14,320 bases of DNA, taken from Soonwooa sp. GTDB lineage: Bacteria; Bacteroidota; Bacteroidia; Flavobacteriales; Weeksellaceae. The stretch covers positions 1 through 14,320 of the forward strand of contig NZ_JASLDS010000076.1 in the NCBI RefSeq assembly GCF_030151385.1. Reading direction: 5' to 3'. How positions within the stretch are numbered: the stretch's first letter is position 1; every line of letters begins with the position of its first letter. The notes under the pieces were generated by a model that was not told where the DNA came from, did not search any database, and worked only from the letters and a program-made list of their open reading frames with translations. A program made the translations under genes and the position numbers. Of this stretch, positions 1 to 7,400 are shown piece by piece.

Positions 1-65
1 ATATCAGTGAAAAATTAATAAAAAAAGTACATTAAAATTAATTTGAACACAAAAAGAAAAAAATC

Positions 66-75
66 CTTATTTTTG
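66..75 (+). promoter_or_regulatory. Probable lpdA promoter, -7 box
   Basis: The sequence CTTATTTTTG contains TATTTTTG (68-75), a full match to the Bacteroidota -7 consensus TAnnTTTG. Its last base lies 20 bases before the A of the lpdA ATG, implying a leader of roughly 15 nt. A TTTG at 42-45 could be the -33 box, but the 22-nt spacing is longer than the usual 17-19. The same ten bases occur at the same distance before pdhA at the other end of the window. Confidence 0.6.
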
Positions 76-94
76 ATAAAAATTTTTAGATCTA

Positions 95-1483
95 ATGAAA
101 TACGATATTATTGTCATCGGTAGTGGACCTGGAGGATATGTAACAGCGATTAGAGCTGCACAATTGGGTTTCAAAACAGCGATTGTTGAGAAAGAAAATC
201 TTGGAGGTATTTGTCTTAACTGGGGATGTATTCCGACAAAAGCTTTGTTGAAATCTGCACAAGTTTTCAAATATATCAACCATGCAGAAGAGTACGGACT
301 TAATAAAGTTGATGCTACTTTCGAATTCCCGAATGTAGTGAAGAGAAGTCGTGGTGTTGCTGAAAAAATGAGCAAAGGTATCGAGTTCTTGATGCGTAAA
401 AACAAAATCGATGTGATCATGGGAACTGCTAAAGTGAAGAAAGATCGCAAAATTGATGTTACAGATAAAGACGGAAAAGTTACAGAATATAGTGCTGATA
501 ACATTATCCTAGCAACTGGTGCAAGATCTAGAGAACTTCCTAATCTTCCACAAGATGGCGTTAAAGTTATCGGATACAGACAAGCTTTGGCACTTCCAGA
601 ACAACCAAAATCAATGATTGTTGTTGGATCTGGTGCTATCGGAGTTGAGTTTGCTTATTTCTATGCAACAATGGGTACTAAAGTTACGGTTGTAGAATTT
701 ATGCCAAACATCGTTCCTGTTGAAGACGAAGAAGTTTCTAAACATTTAGAAAAGTCTTTGAAGAAAGCTGGTATCGAAGTAATGACGAACGCTTCTGTAG
801 AATCTGTTGATACTTCTGGTGCTGGTGTTAAAGCTAACGTAAAAACGGCAAACGGAAATATTACATTAGAAGCTGACGTTCTTCTTTCGGCAGTTGGTAT
901 TGCTGCTAACATCGAGAATATCGGTCTAGAAGAAGTTGGTATCCAAACAGATAAAGGTAGAGTTTTGGTTAACGAATGGTACCAAACTTCAGTGCCTGGA
1001 TATTACGCAATTGGTGATATTATCCCTACACAAGCTTTAGCGCACGTTGCTTCTGCAGAAGGTATCACTTGCGTTGAAAAAATTAAAGGTCTTCACGTTG
1101 AGAAAATCAACTATGGCAACATCCCTGGATGTACATACTGTTTACCAGAAATCGCTTCTGTTGGTTTGACAGAAAAGCAAGCTAAAGAAAAAGGTTACGA
1201 ACTTAAGGTTGGTAAATTCCCATTCTCTGCAAGTGGAAAAGCGACTGCTAATGGTGATACAGATGGATTTGTAAAAGTAATTTTCGATGCTAAATATGGC
1301 GAATGGTTAGGTTGCCATATGATTGGTACAGGTGTTACAGAAATGATTGCTGAGGCAGTTGTTGCTCGTAATCTTGAGACGACTGGTCATGAAGTTCTTA
1401 AGTCTATCCACCCACACCCAACATTATCAGAAGCGGTAATGGAAGCTGTTGCAGCAGCTTATGGTGAAGTTATTCATATTTAA
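95..1483 (+). CDS. lpdA: Dihydrolipoyl dehydrogenase (E3)
   Basis: This FAD flavoprotein reoxidises the dihydrolipoyl arm of 2-oxoacid dehydrogenase complexes (pyruvate, 2-oxoglutarate, branched-chain) and the glycine cleavage system, passing electrons to NAD+. Its 462 residues match the family length. The N-terminal FAD-binding motif GSGPGG is at residues 9-14. The redox-active disulfide motif CLNWGC gives Cys40 and Cys45. A second Rossmann motif, GSGAIG, begins the NAD domain near residue 178. The C-terminal HPHPTLSE carries the active-site His441 and Glu446 of the dimer interface. The start follows a good -7 box and is the only sensible ATG. The gene appears monocistronic, with its own promoter and the terminator at 1505-1540. 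The E1-alpha gene pdhA is about 12.7 kb downstream, so E3 is not in the same operon as E1. Identification is secure; which complexes it serves is inferred. Confidence 0.97.
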   Translation: MKYDIIVIGSGPGGYVTAIRAAQLGFKTAIVEKENLGGICLNWGCIPTKALLKSAQVFKYINHAEEYGLNKVDATFEFPNVVKRSRGVAEKMSKGIEFLMRKNKIDVIMGTAKVKKDRKIDVTDKDGKVTEYSADNIILATGARSRELPNLPQDGVKVIGYRQALALPEQPKSMIVVGSGAIGVEFAYFYATMGTKVTVVEFMPNIVPVEDEEVSKHLEKSLKKAGIEVMTNASVESVDTSGAGVKANVKTANGNITLEADVLLSAVGIAANIENIGLEEVGIQTDKGRVLVNEWYQTSVPGYYAIGDIIPTQALAHVASAEGITCVEKIKGLHVEKINYGNIPGCTYCLPEIASVGLTEKQAKEKGYELKVGKFPFSASGKATANGDTDGFVKVIFDAKYGEWLGCHMIGTGVTEMIAEAVVARNLETTGHEVLKSIHPHPTLSEAVMEAVAAAYGEVIHI

Positions 1484-1504
1484 TCTTAGGATTTTTAAAA
1501 TATT

Positions 1505-1540
1505 AAATGCTGTGTCTTGTGTAAGATGTAGCATTTTTTT
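1505..1540 (+). terminator. Rho-independent terminator of lpdA
   Basis: The arms are 1505-1518 (AAATGCTGTGTCTT) and 1523-1536 (AAGATGTAGCATTT). They pair over 14 positions, including three adjacent G-U wobbles, around a GTGT loop, and run into an unbroken T tract. It lies 21 bases after the lpdA stop and only 12 bases before the next start codon. Confidence 0.85.
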
Positions 1541-1552
1541 ATTTTAGTAGTG

Positions 1553-2434
1553 ATGAAAAAACTTTTATTAATTTCAACGCTTAGCTTATTTAGCTTTCAA
1601 AGTGTTTTTGCACAAGTTAAAATCTCAAAAGATGAACGTGAAAGTTTGGCGCGACAACAGTATGATGACGGCGAATATCAAAAATCTTTGACCAATTACA
1701 ATATTTTGTTAAAAGATGATGAGAAAAATGCAGGTTATCTCAATGGTAGAGGACTCGCTTATTTTCGATTAGGAAACTTTGCTAAAGCTAAACAGAATTT
1801 TGCCCTCGCGACTTTGTATTCGGAGAAAGATGCGACGTTCTGGTCCAATCTTAGTGCTGCTTATAACAATCTTAACGAAAATCAAAAAGCTTATGAAACT
1901 TCGGTTAAAGCTTTAAAATACGGAAAATCATCACTTACTATTTTCAATGCGGCGTCTAATGCCAACAATGTTAACCGAATAGACGAAGCTTTGGCGATTC
2001 TAGATGATGCTGGAAGTTTCCGCACCAACGGAATGGAAGATTTGTATGCAAGGCTTTATTCTAAAAAGAATGACTACGATAAAAGTATTCAGCATTTCGA
2101 AGTATTCTTTAAAAACCTGAATGATGATGACAAAATAACCTTCAATCTTCTAACTGAAAAGAGAAGCTATTTTTTTTCAATAATCGGCAAAATGGCTGAC
2201 GAAGCTGCGAAAAATAAACCAGTTGACAATCCTTTATTAAAAGAACTTTTCGAAGAATTAGTAAATTCCAAAGGTTATGAACTTGATTCACTTTTTCTAC
2301 AAAATACTGGTTATGAAATGAATAGAGCCATCAAAAAGAATCCTGATTACAAAAAATACTTTTTAGAATTTGTAAAATTGATTCACGATAAAGAAGAGGC
2401 GTACATTTTGCTAGGTTATCTAAATGAAAATTAA
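1553..2434 (+). CDS. Exported tetratricopeptide repeat (TPR) protein
   Basis: The product has 293 residues. Residues 1-20 form a typical signal peptide (Lys-Lys, then a hydrophobic run ending FAQ), so the mature protein should be periplasmic. From about residue 31 there are two or three TPR-like helix pairs: YDDGEYQKSLTNYNILL, then LNGRGLAYFRLGNFAKAKQNF, then WSNLSAAYNNLNENQKAYE. A weaker helical region follows to the end. TPR arrays mediate protein-protein contacts, and no enzyme motif is visible. I chose ATG 1553 over an in-frame GTG one codon earlier because it gives the canonical MKK start. The stop is 17 bases before the next gene, so the two are probably co-transcribed. A possible promoter overlaps the lpdA terminator. 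The specific role is unknown. Confidence 0.85.
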   Translation: MKKLLLISTLSLFSFQSVFAQVKISKDERESLARQQYDDGEYQKSLTNYNILLKDDEKNAGYLNGRGLAYFRLGNFAKAKQNFALATLYSEKDATFWSNLSAAYNNLNENQKAYETSVKALKYGKSSLTIFNAASNANNVNRIDEALAILDDAGSFRTNGMEDLYARLYSKKNDYDKSIQHFEVFFKNLNDDDKITFNLLTEKRSYFFSIIGKMADEAAKNKPVDNPLLKELFEELVNSKGYELDSLFLQNTGYEMNRAIKKNPDYKKYFLEFVKLIHDKEEAYILLGYLNEN

Positions 2435-2451
2435 ACTATAAATAAACTTTA

Positions 2452-3507
2452 ATGGAAGATCAAAACACACCAAACAACTACGAAACTAATCAACCTAACC
2501 CAACACCACCGTCGACGCCTCCTGCGTCTCCCAATCCACCTAGTCAACCTGATCAAAAGGAAGAGCTACAAAAGAAGAACAAGCAGCTTTATTATATTAT
2601 TGGTGGACTTGCAGTGCTTTTGCTAGCAGGCTTGGTTTATTTTTTCGTTAGTAAAAAAGATGATAAAAAACCGGAGGTTGTCAATAATGGTAAAAAAATA
2701 CCGATGGATAGTGCAAAAGTAGATTCTGCACGAACTACCGCAATGCCGCCAGAAGGTTATAGTGAAGAAGGCGAGTATGAGCCTTATACTGAGAATTATG
2801 TAATTGCAAAAGATGCTAATCTTCGTGATGCGCCTAATGCTCAGGGTTCTAATGTTGCAGGTAATCTAAAATTTGGACAAAAAGTATATGTCGATAACCA
2901 ATTCGACAGTCCAACTTTTGCAAGAGTATATCTTGATAAGCCTGTCAAAAATCAAATGTCACAGTCTTATTATATGTTGAAGTCAAATGTTGTAGAATAT
3001 TATAACTTCGACGATTTCAAACAAGCTTTTTCTTTAGGGAAATTTTCAGAATTAGAAGCACGTGTTAAACGTTTAATTTTGGATAATAAGTACAGCGATG
3101 GGACAACTTACACCGTTACTCAAAATGCTGATCGTGCCAAAAATACAATTGCTTATGGAGATTTCGATGGTGATGGACAATTGGATGTTGCTGTTATTTT
3201 GGATAACAATGAAAAGCAAAGCTCTAGATTGATGATCATATGTACCAACCAAAATTCTAAAGAACCTTACATGGCTTATGCTGAGAATTACTCTGACAAA
3301 ATGAGATTAAGTTCTTTTAAAAAGAAATCTTTAATCTTTATGAATTCTAGTAATCTTGTACAGTCGCCAATCGATGGTGTTTTACTTAACAGTGAAAATG
3401 CTAAATTGGTTATTCTTTATGATAAAAATAATCAGAAATTTAGAACCTATTACCAAGACGAAGCAGCTTACGATGATGCAGATGACGCTTCTGAAGCTTC
3501 GAATTAA
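2452..3507 (+). CDS. Single-pass membrane protein with SH3-like domain
   Basis: The 351-residue protein starts with a cytoplasmic, very Pro/Asn/Gln-rich stretch (residues 1-40). A transmembrane helix follows at about 47-66, bounded by lysines (KKNKQ before, SKKDDKK after), so the bulk should face the periplasm. Residues about 114-160 resemble a bacterial SH3 domain (NLRDAPNAQGSNVAGNLKFGQKV), a fold often used to bind cell-wall peptides. Near residues 235-250 the sequence DFDGDGQLD has the Asp spacing of a Ca2+-binding loop of FG-GAP/EF-hand type, followed by beta-strand-like sequence. The gene sits 17 bases after the TPR gene and 34 bases before the patatin gene, suggesting one transcription unit. 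A structural or sensing role at the envelope is inferred from the domains. No catalytic residues are recognised. Confidence 0.82.
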   Translation: MEDQNTPNNYETNQPNPTPPSTPPASPNPPSQPDQKEELQKKNKQLYYIIGGLAVLLLAGLVYFFVSKKDDKKPEVVNNGKKIPMDSAKVDSARTTAMPPEGYSEEGEYEPYTENYVIAKDANLRDAPNAQGSNVAGNLKFGQKVYVDNQFDSPTFARVYLDKPVKNQMSQSYYMLKSNVVEYYNFDDFKQAFSLGKFSELEARVKRLILDNKYSDGTTYTVTQNADRAKNTIAYGDFDGDGQLDVAVILDNNEKQSSRLMIICTNQNSKEPYMAYAENYSDKMRLSSFKKKSLIFMNSSNLVQSPIDGVLLNSENAKLVILYDKNNQKFRTYYQDEAAYDDADDASEASN

Positions 3508-3541
3508 TTTTTAGGTTAAATAAAAAAATGCTGTTGAAACA

Positions 3542-4345
3542 ATGACGAAATACAATACAGGTCTTGTCCTTTCTGGTGGTGGTACGCGTGGTCTTGCTCA
3601 TGCAGGCGCGTTAAAATTCATGAATGAAATCGGCATCAAAATCGATATTTTGGCTTGTTGCAGTGCAGGTTCTATTGTTGGAAGTTTGTATGCGGTTGGA
3701 AGAGATCCAGAAGAAATTTTGGAGTTTTTTAAGTCCGTTTATTTTTTCAATTGGAAGCATTTTACCTTTAACAAACCAGGTTTTGTATCGTCACAATTGT
3801 TTACGCATTATTTAGATCCTATTTTTGGTAATACCAAAATCGGAGACTTGAAAAAAGAACTTCGCATTATCGCAACTGATCTTATCAGCGGCGAGCAAAA
3901 AATATTTGACAAAGACACACGCGTTGTCGATGCCATTATTGCATCTTCGTCTATTCCTGGCATTGCCACACCTTATGTGGTTGGTGATGCCATGTATAGC
4001 GATGGCGGCGTACTCAATAATTTTCCTGCGGATATTATTTTGAGTGAATGCAAAAAAATGATTGGCATCTATGTGACGCCAGTTCAGGATGTTAAAATGG
4101 GTGATCTTAACTCGATTCGCGCCATTACAACAAGAGCTTATGACTTGTTATCTCATAGAACCGAAATCCATAAGTTTGCTTATTGTGATTGGTTTATCAC
4201 TTCCAAAAAATTAGCACAATATGGGACTTTCGAGCGCAAACCTTCTCGTCTGGAAGAGATTTTCCAGATTGGTTATGATAGCGCAAAAAAAAGCTTTTAT
4301 GAACAAGAAGAAGATTTTACTTCACTGTTTTTAAAAACTTTGTAA
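3542..4345 (+). CDS. Patatin-like phospholipase family protein
   Basis: Patatin-like proteins are Ser-Asp dyad lipid acyl hydrolases. The 267-residue protein opens with the oxyanion motif GGGTRG (residues 12-17). The nucleophile region reads CCSAG (39-43), so Ser41 is the likely nucleophile, but the first Gly of the usual G-x-S-x-G is Cys39. The dyad Asp is Asp154 in SDGGVLNNFP. The spacing and the ASSSIPG motif (134-140) match bacterial single-domain patatins of the RssA type. There is no signal peptide or membrane helix, so it is probably cytoplasmic or peripheral on the inner membrane. It closes the TPR/SH3/patatin run. Its last 29 bases overlap the 3' end of the convergent hydrolase gene, and no terminator is visible. 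The substrate is unknown. Confidence 0.93.
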   Translation: MTKYNTGLVLSGGGTRGLAHAGALKFMNEIGIKIDILACCSAGSIVGSLYAVGRDPEEILEFFKSVYFFNWKHFTFNKPGFVSSQLFTHYLDPIFGNTKIGDLKKELRIIATDLISGEQKIFDKDTRVVDAIIASSSIPGIATPYVVGDAMYSDGGVLNNFPADIILSECKKMIGIYVTPVQDVKMGDLNSIRAITTRAYDLLSHRTEIHKFAYCDWFITSKKLAQYGTFERKPSRLEEIFQIGYDSAKKSFYEQEEDFTSLFLKTL

Positions 4346-5105
4346 GCGGCACCCAATATTCTTCAGCTTTTGGAAAGTTACCACTCAGTGTTACTTCACC
4401 ATGGTAACCAGTCCAATTTGTTGGTAAGAATTCTTGTTTCTTAGGCGATGATACACTATTGTAGATATTAAGCCAATTTGGTTTTTCGTCTTTTGCAGAA
4501 GAAACGAAAGTCGGGATATTATCATCCTTGGCGAAATCAGCAATACTTTTATTATCTATTTTAAAATATTCTCCAGGCGAAAAAGTTACTAGTGCAGCAT
4601 AATCTGTTGGATGCTGACTAATGGTATAAAAGCCTAAAGAAGCAGAGTAGGAGCTTCCGAAATATATTACTTTTTTAGCTTTCAGAATATTTTTCGCATA
4701 ATCATAACTTGCTTCGATATCGGGAATACTATTTTCGAATTCTGTTGGCAGATTTTTAGAATATGCTTCTTGAAAACTTTCGTTAGTTACATTTCCGAAT
4801 TTGTGTCCAGATCGCAGATCCACAGCCAAAACATTAAAACCTAAAGCTACCAATCTCGGTGCGATATCACGATAAACGCCACGGCTAGATCCCGCCTGAT
4901 GAAAGGCTAAAATCAATGGTGCGTTTTTCGAGTTATTCGCGTAATAATCGGCGTAGACTCTTATTTTGTTATCCTTAGATGGAAAGCTTATGCTTTTGTA
5001 ATCAAAATTGCTTTGCGAGATTGCTGCAAGATTTTTTGGATGGTTTTCGCAAGACGTTGTTAATGCAAATAATCCTAATATTGATAACGAAATCAGCTTT
5101 TTCAT
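4317..5105 (-). CDS. Alpha/beta-hydrolase, probable lipoprotein
   Basis: The product is a 262-residue serine hydrolase with the alpha/beta-hydrolase layout. The oxyanion region is LAFHQAGSSRG (66-76). The nucleophile elbow is FGSSYSA (149-155), with Ser152 as nucleophile and Ser154 where the second Gly of G-x-S-x-G usually stands. The likely acid is Asp206 (SAKDEK) and the likely base His235 (GYHGE). The N-terminus is a lipoprotein-type signal, with a hydrophobic helix ending in TTSC and Cys19 as the lipidation site. I chose the ATG at 5105, which gives the MKKLISLSIL signal. An in-frame ATG at 5147 would add 14 residues and overlap the upstream gene. The gene lies 22 bases downstream of the M28 peptidase gene on the same strand, so they probably form an operon. 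The substrate is unknown; dienelactone-hydrolase-like or esterase activity is possible. Confidence 0.85.
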   Translation of the reverse strand: MKKLISLSILGLFALTTSCENHPKNLAAISQSNFDYKSISFPSKDNKIRVYADYYANNSKNAPLILAFHQAGSSRGVYRDIAPRLVALGFNVLAVDLRSGHKFGNVTNESFQEAYSKNLPTEFENSIPDIEASYDYAKNILKAKKVIYFGSSYSASLGFYTISQHPTDYAALVTFSPGEYFKIDNKSIADFAKDDNIPTFVSSAKDEKPNWLNIYNSVSSPKKQEFLPTNWTGYHGEVTLSGNFPKAEEYWVPLTKFLKTVK

Positions 5106-5127
5106 TTTTTTCAGTTTAATTAAAATT

Positions 5128-6489
5128 TTACTTCCAGTACTGGTCAACCATGTAGATCAATTGTGCCATTACTGTAGCGCCAAGTAACAATTCGCGACGG
5201 TTAACTTTATCGAATGTATCTTCTTCGGTGTGGTGAATATCAAAATAACGTTGCGAGTCTGGAACTAAACCTGCCACATCTGCACCTGTTTTTTTCATTG
5301 GGTCAACATCCGTTCCAGAATAGATTTCTGTAAAATCGTAGATGCCGTAAGGTAAGAAAAGATCTTTCCACGATTTTATGATGTTACGCTTCGCTTCTGG
5401 CATGTCCAATGAAAAGCCTCTCGGCGTAAATCCTCCGCTGTCGCTCTCAATTCCGAAGATGTTTTTCTCGCCTTTATCGGTGATGCTTTTTGCATAAGCA
5501 ACACCACCTCGCGCACCATTTTCTTCATTGGCGAAACAAACTACACGGATTGTATTTCTGTTTTTGATATTTAATTTTTTGAAAGTACTAAGGACTTCGA
5601 TAGATTGAACGATTCCAGCGCCATCGTCTTGTGCACCTTCGCCAACATCCCAAGAGTCAAGATGTCCACCAACAACAATTACATTTTTAGTGTCTTTTCC
5701 AGTCAACTCACCAATAACATTGTAGGTTTTCACTTCGCCTTTCATGGTGCAATTCGAATTAATCTTGGCGGAAAGTTTATTTTGTTTTGCAAGATTAGCA
5801 AGTTCTATCGCTGATTTTGGTCCGATGGCAATCGCTGGAATTTTGACAACACCATCTTCGTACTTCATCGCTCCTGTGTGAGGAACATCATCAAAAGCCG
5901 AACTTATCGATCGGATAATAACGGCCGTTCCACCTTTTTTTGCAACTTCTGCTGCTGCAACGCGACGGACAGTTCCCGCTTTACCATAAGCATGCATTGT
6001 TTTGATATATTCTTGAGGAAACACGTTATTGAAAAGGACGATTTTACCTTTAATTTGATCAGCTGGCGTTTTTTCAAAATCTTCCAAAGTTTCAAAAACG
6101 ATTAAATCACCAGTAAGATCTTTGCCTTTTGTGCCTTCGGAATTACCAAGAGAAAGCATTTTGATACTTTTCCAAGCGCCATTGCCAGTTTTAATATTTA
6201 GTGATTCTTTGCCACGATACCAATTCGGAACCATCACTTCTTCTAGCCAAACCTTATCAGCACCAGCTTCTTTTAGTTGTTGTTCAGCCCATTTTACAGC
6301 TTTTACATTAGCCTCAGATCCGCTAAGACGATGTCCTATATTTTTGGTTAAATCATAAAGTTGGTCGTAAGCTTGACCATTTTTCATAATGTAATCCGAA
6401 ATATTTTTAAATGCTATTGAATCTTGTTTGCTTTGTGCGAAGCCAAAAATGCTTGCCGAAATAGCTATTGAGAAGATTAGTTTTTTCAT
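5128..6489 (-). CDS. Secreted M28 metallopeptidase, carboxypeptidase Q-like
   Basis: M28 enzymes are di-zinc amino- or carboxypeptidases. The 453-residue protein has a signal peptide (MKKLIFSIAI to FAQ19). The conserved N-terminal segment contains GHRLSGS (52-58). The metal and catalytic residues are in order: His276 and Asp278 in GHLDSWD, Asp288 in AQDDGAG, the Glu322-Glu323 pair in NEENG, Asp350 in ESDSGG, and the His419-His420 pair in HHTEEDT. The segments GHLDSWDVG, the PHTG/YEDG/KIPA series near 203-220 and HLSGS-like start strongly resemble mammalian plasma glutamate carboxypeptidase (carboxypeptidase Q). This suggests release of amino acids from peptides in the periplasm or outside the cell. 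It lies between the ion channel gene (15-base gap) and the hydrolase lipoprotein gene (22-base gap). The family is confident; the exact specificity is inferred. Confidence 0.95.
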   Translation of the reverse strand: MKKLIFSIAISASIFGFAQSKQDSIAFKNISDYIMKNGQAYDQLYDLTKNIGHRLSGSEANVKAVKWAEQQLKEAGADKVWLEEVMVPNWYRGKESLNIKTGNGAWKSIKMLSLGNSEGTKGKDLTGDLIVFETLEDFEKTPADQIKGKIVLFNNVFPQEYIKTMHAYGKAGTVRRVAAAEVAKKGGTAVIIRSISSAFDDVPHTGAMKYEDGVVKIPAIAIGPKSAIELANLAKQNKLSAKINSNCTMKGEVKTYNVIGELTGKDTKNVIVVGGHLDSWDVGEGAQDDGAGIVQSIEVLSTFKKLNIKNRNTIRVVCFANEENGARGGVAYAKSITDKGEKNIFGIESDSGGFTPRGFSLDMPEAKRNIIKSWKDLFLPYGIYDFTEIYSGTDVDPMKKTGADVAGLVPDSQRYFDIHHTEEDTFDKVNRRELLLGATVMAQLIYMVDQYWK

Positions 6490-6504
6490 AATTTTTTGAT
6501 TTGG

Positions 6505-7338
6505 TTAAGGAAATTTCTCACCACATTGTTTACAATATCTTGCATCAGTATCGTTATCGTCATTGCCACAACGACCACAAGTAAATAAATATCTTTTCCC
6601 TTTTCTGAATTCTGCCGTTACAATTCCCGTAGGTACAGCAATGATGCTATAACCGCAAAGCATTACAATAATGGAAAGGAATTTTCCGACGGGTGTTGCA
6701 GGCGAAATATCACCATAACCAACGGTTGTAATCGTCACAACTGCCCAATAAATACTTTGAGGAATACTTGTGAAACCATTTTTGCCACCTTCTATTAGAT
6801 ACATTAAAGATCCAATAATGATGATGAAAATTACCATGAACAAAAGAAAAATATAAATTTTTCGTGAGCTATGATTTAGGGCTTTTACAATATATTGACC
6901 ATCGTGCATATAATCCGCCAGGTTGAAAATCCTAAAAATCCTCAACATTCTAAACATTCTCAAAATACCGATGTAATGGATAATAGGGAAAAACAAACTG
7001 AGATAAAAAGGAATAATCGACAAGAAGTCAATAATACCAAAGGCGCTAAAGATGTATTCTTTTTTGTCTTTAATACAAGCGATTCGCAAGATATATTCGA
7101 CTGTGAAGATCATCGTAATCACAAACTCTGCGGTATAGAAAAGTTTGTGATATTTAATATTAACCAACGGGATTGTCTCAACCATCAACAGTCCCACACT
7201 TATCATAATAAGGAAAAGCAGCGAAATGTCAAATATTCTCCCTTGTTTCGTATTGTCTAGATAGATAACGTTATAAACTTTTCTGAGCCATCCGTCTTCT
7301 GGAAGCAAGTCAAACTCAGGTTTTATTATTCGTCTCAT
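6505..7338 (-). CDS. Voltage-gated-type K+ channel with C-terminal zinc ribbon
   Basis: The 277-residue inner-membrane protein has the six-helix voltage-gated channel layout. S1 lies at about 37-54 and S2 at about 66-87. S3 covers about 98-118. S4 carries arginines every third residue (Arg127, 130, 133, 136 in LRMFRMLRIFRIF). S5 is at about 161-181. The pore loop contains the K+ selectivity filter TTVGYGD (204-210), and S6 spans about 217-240. After S6 comes a short cytoplasmic tail with CGRC (254-257) and CKQC (269-272), a four-cysteine zinc ribbon. It probably passes K+ in response to membrane voltage. It is the first gene of a tight minus-strand unit with the M28 peptidase and hydrolase genes, and diverges from the Nif3-family gene. 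The zinc ribbon is the unusual part; its role is unknown. Confidence 0.95.
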   Translation of the reverse strand: MRRIIKPEFDLLPEDGWLRKVYNVIYLDNTKQGRIFDISLLFLIMISVGLLMVETIPLVNIKYHKLFYTAEFVITMIFTVEYILRIACIKDKKEYIFSAFGIIDFLSIIPFYLSLFFPIIHYIGILRMFRMLRIFRIFNLADYMHDGQYIVKALNHSSRKIYIFLLFMVIFIIIIGSLMYLIEGGKNGFTSIPQSIYWAVVTITTVGYGDISPATPVGKFLSIIVMLCGYSIIAVPTGIVTAEFRKGKRYLFTCGRCGNDDNDTDARYCKQCGEKFP

Positions 7339-7400
7339 ATTTTTAAAATAAATGTAAATTTACACTTAGTTTTTAAAAGAGAAAAAGATAAAGCAGAAAT

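Noticed and set aside
67..504. 145-codon open frame on the minus strand
   Set aside because: It lies fully antisense to lpdA, whose identity is certain. The translation has no domain features and looks like a shadow frame.
1550..1552. GTG as start of the TPR gene
   Set aside because: The ATG immediately after gives the standard MKK signal peptide start. The GTG adds only one Met with no benefit.
5106..5147. Upstream start for the hydrolase lipoprotein
   Set aside because: It would place 14 charged and polar residues before the lipoprotein signal and overlap the M28 peptidase gene. The ATG at 5105 leaves a clean N-terminus.
6895..7260. 121-codon open frame on the plus strand
   Set aside because: It is antisense to the K+ channel gene and its Asn/His/Gln-rich composition is that of complemented membrane-helix codons.
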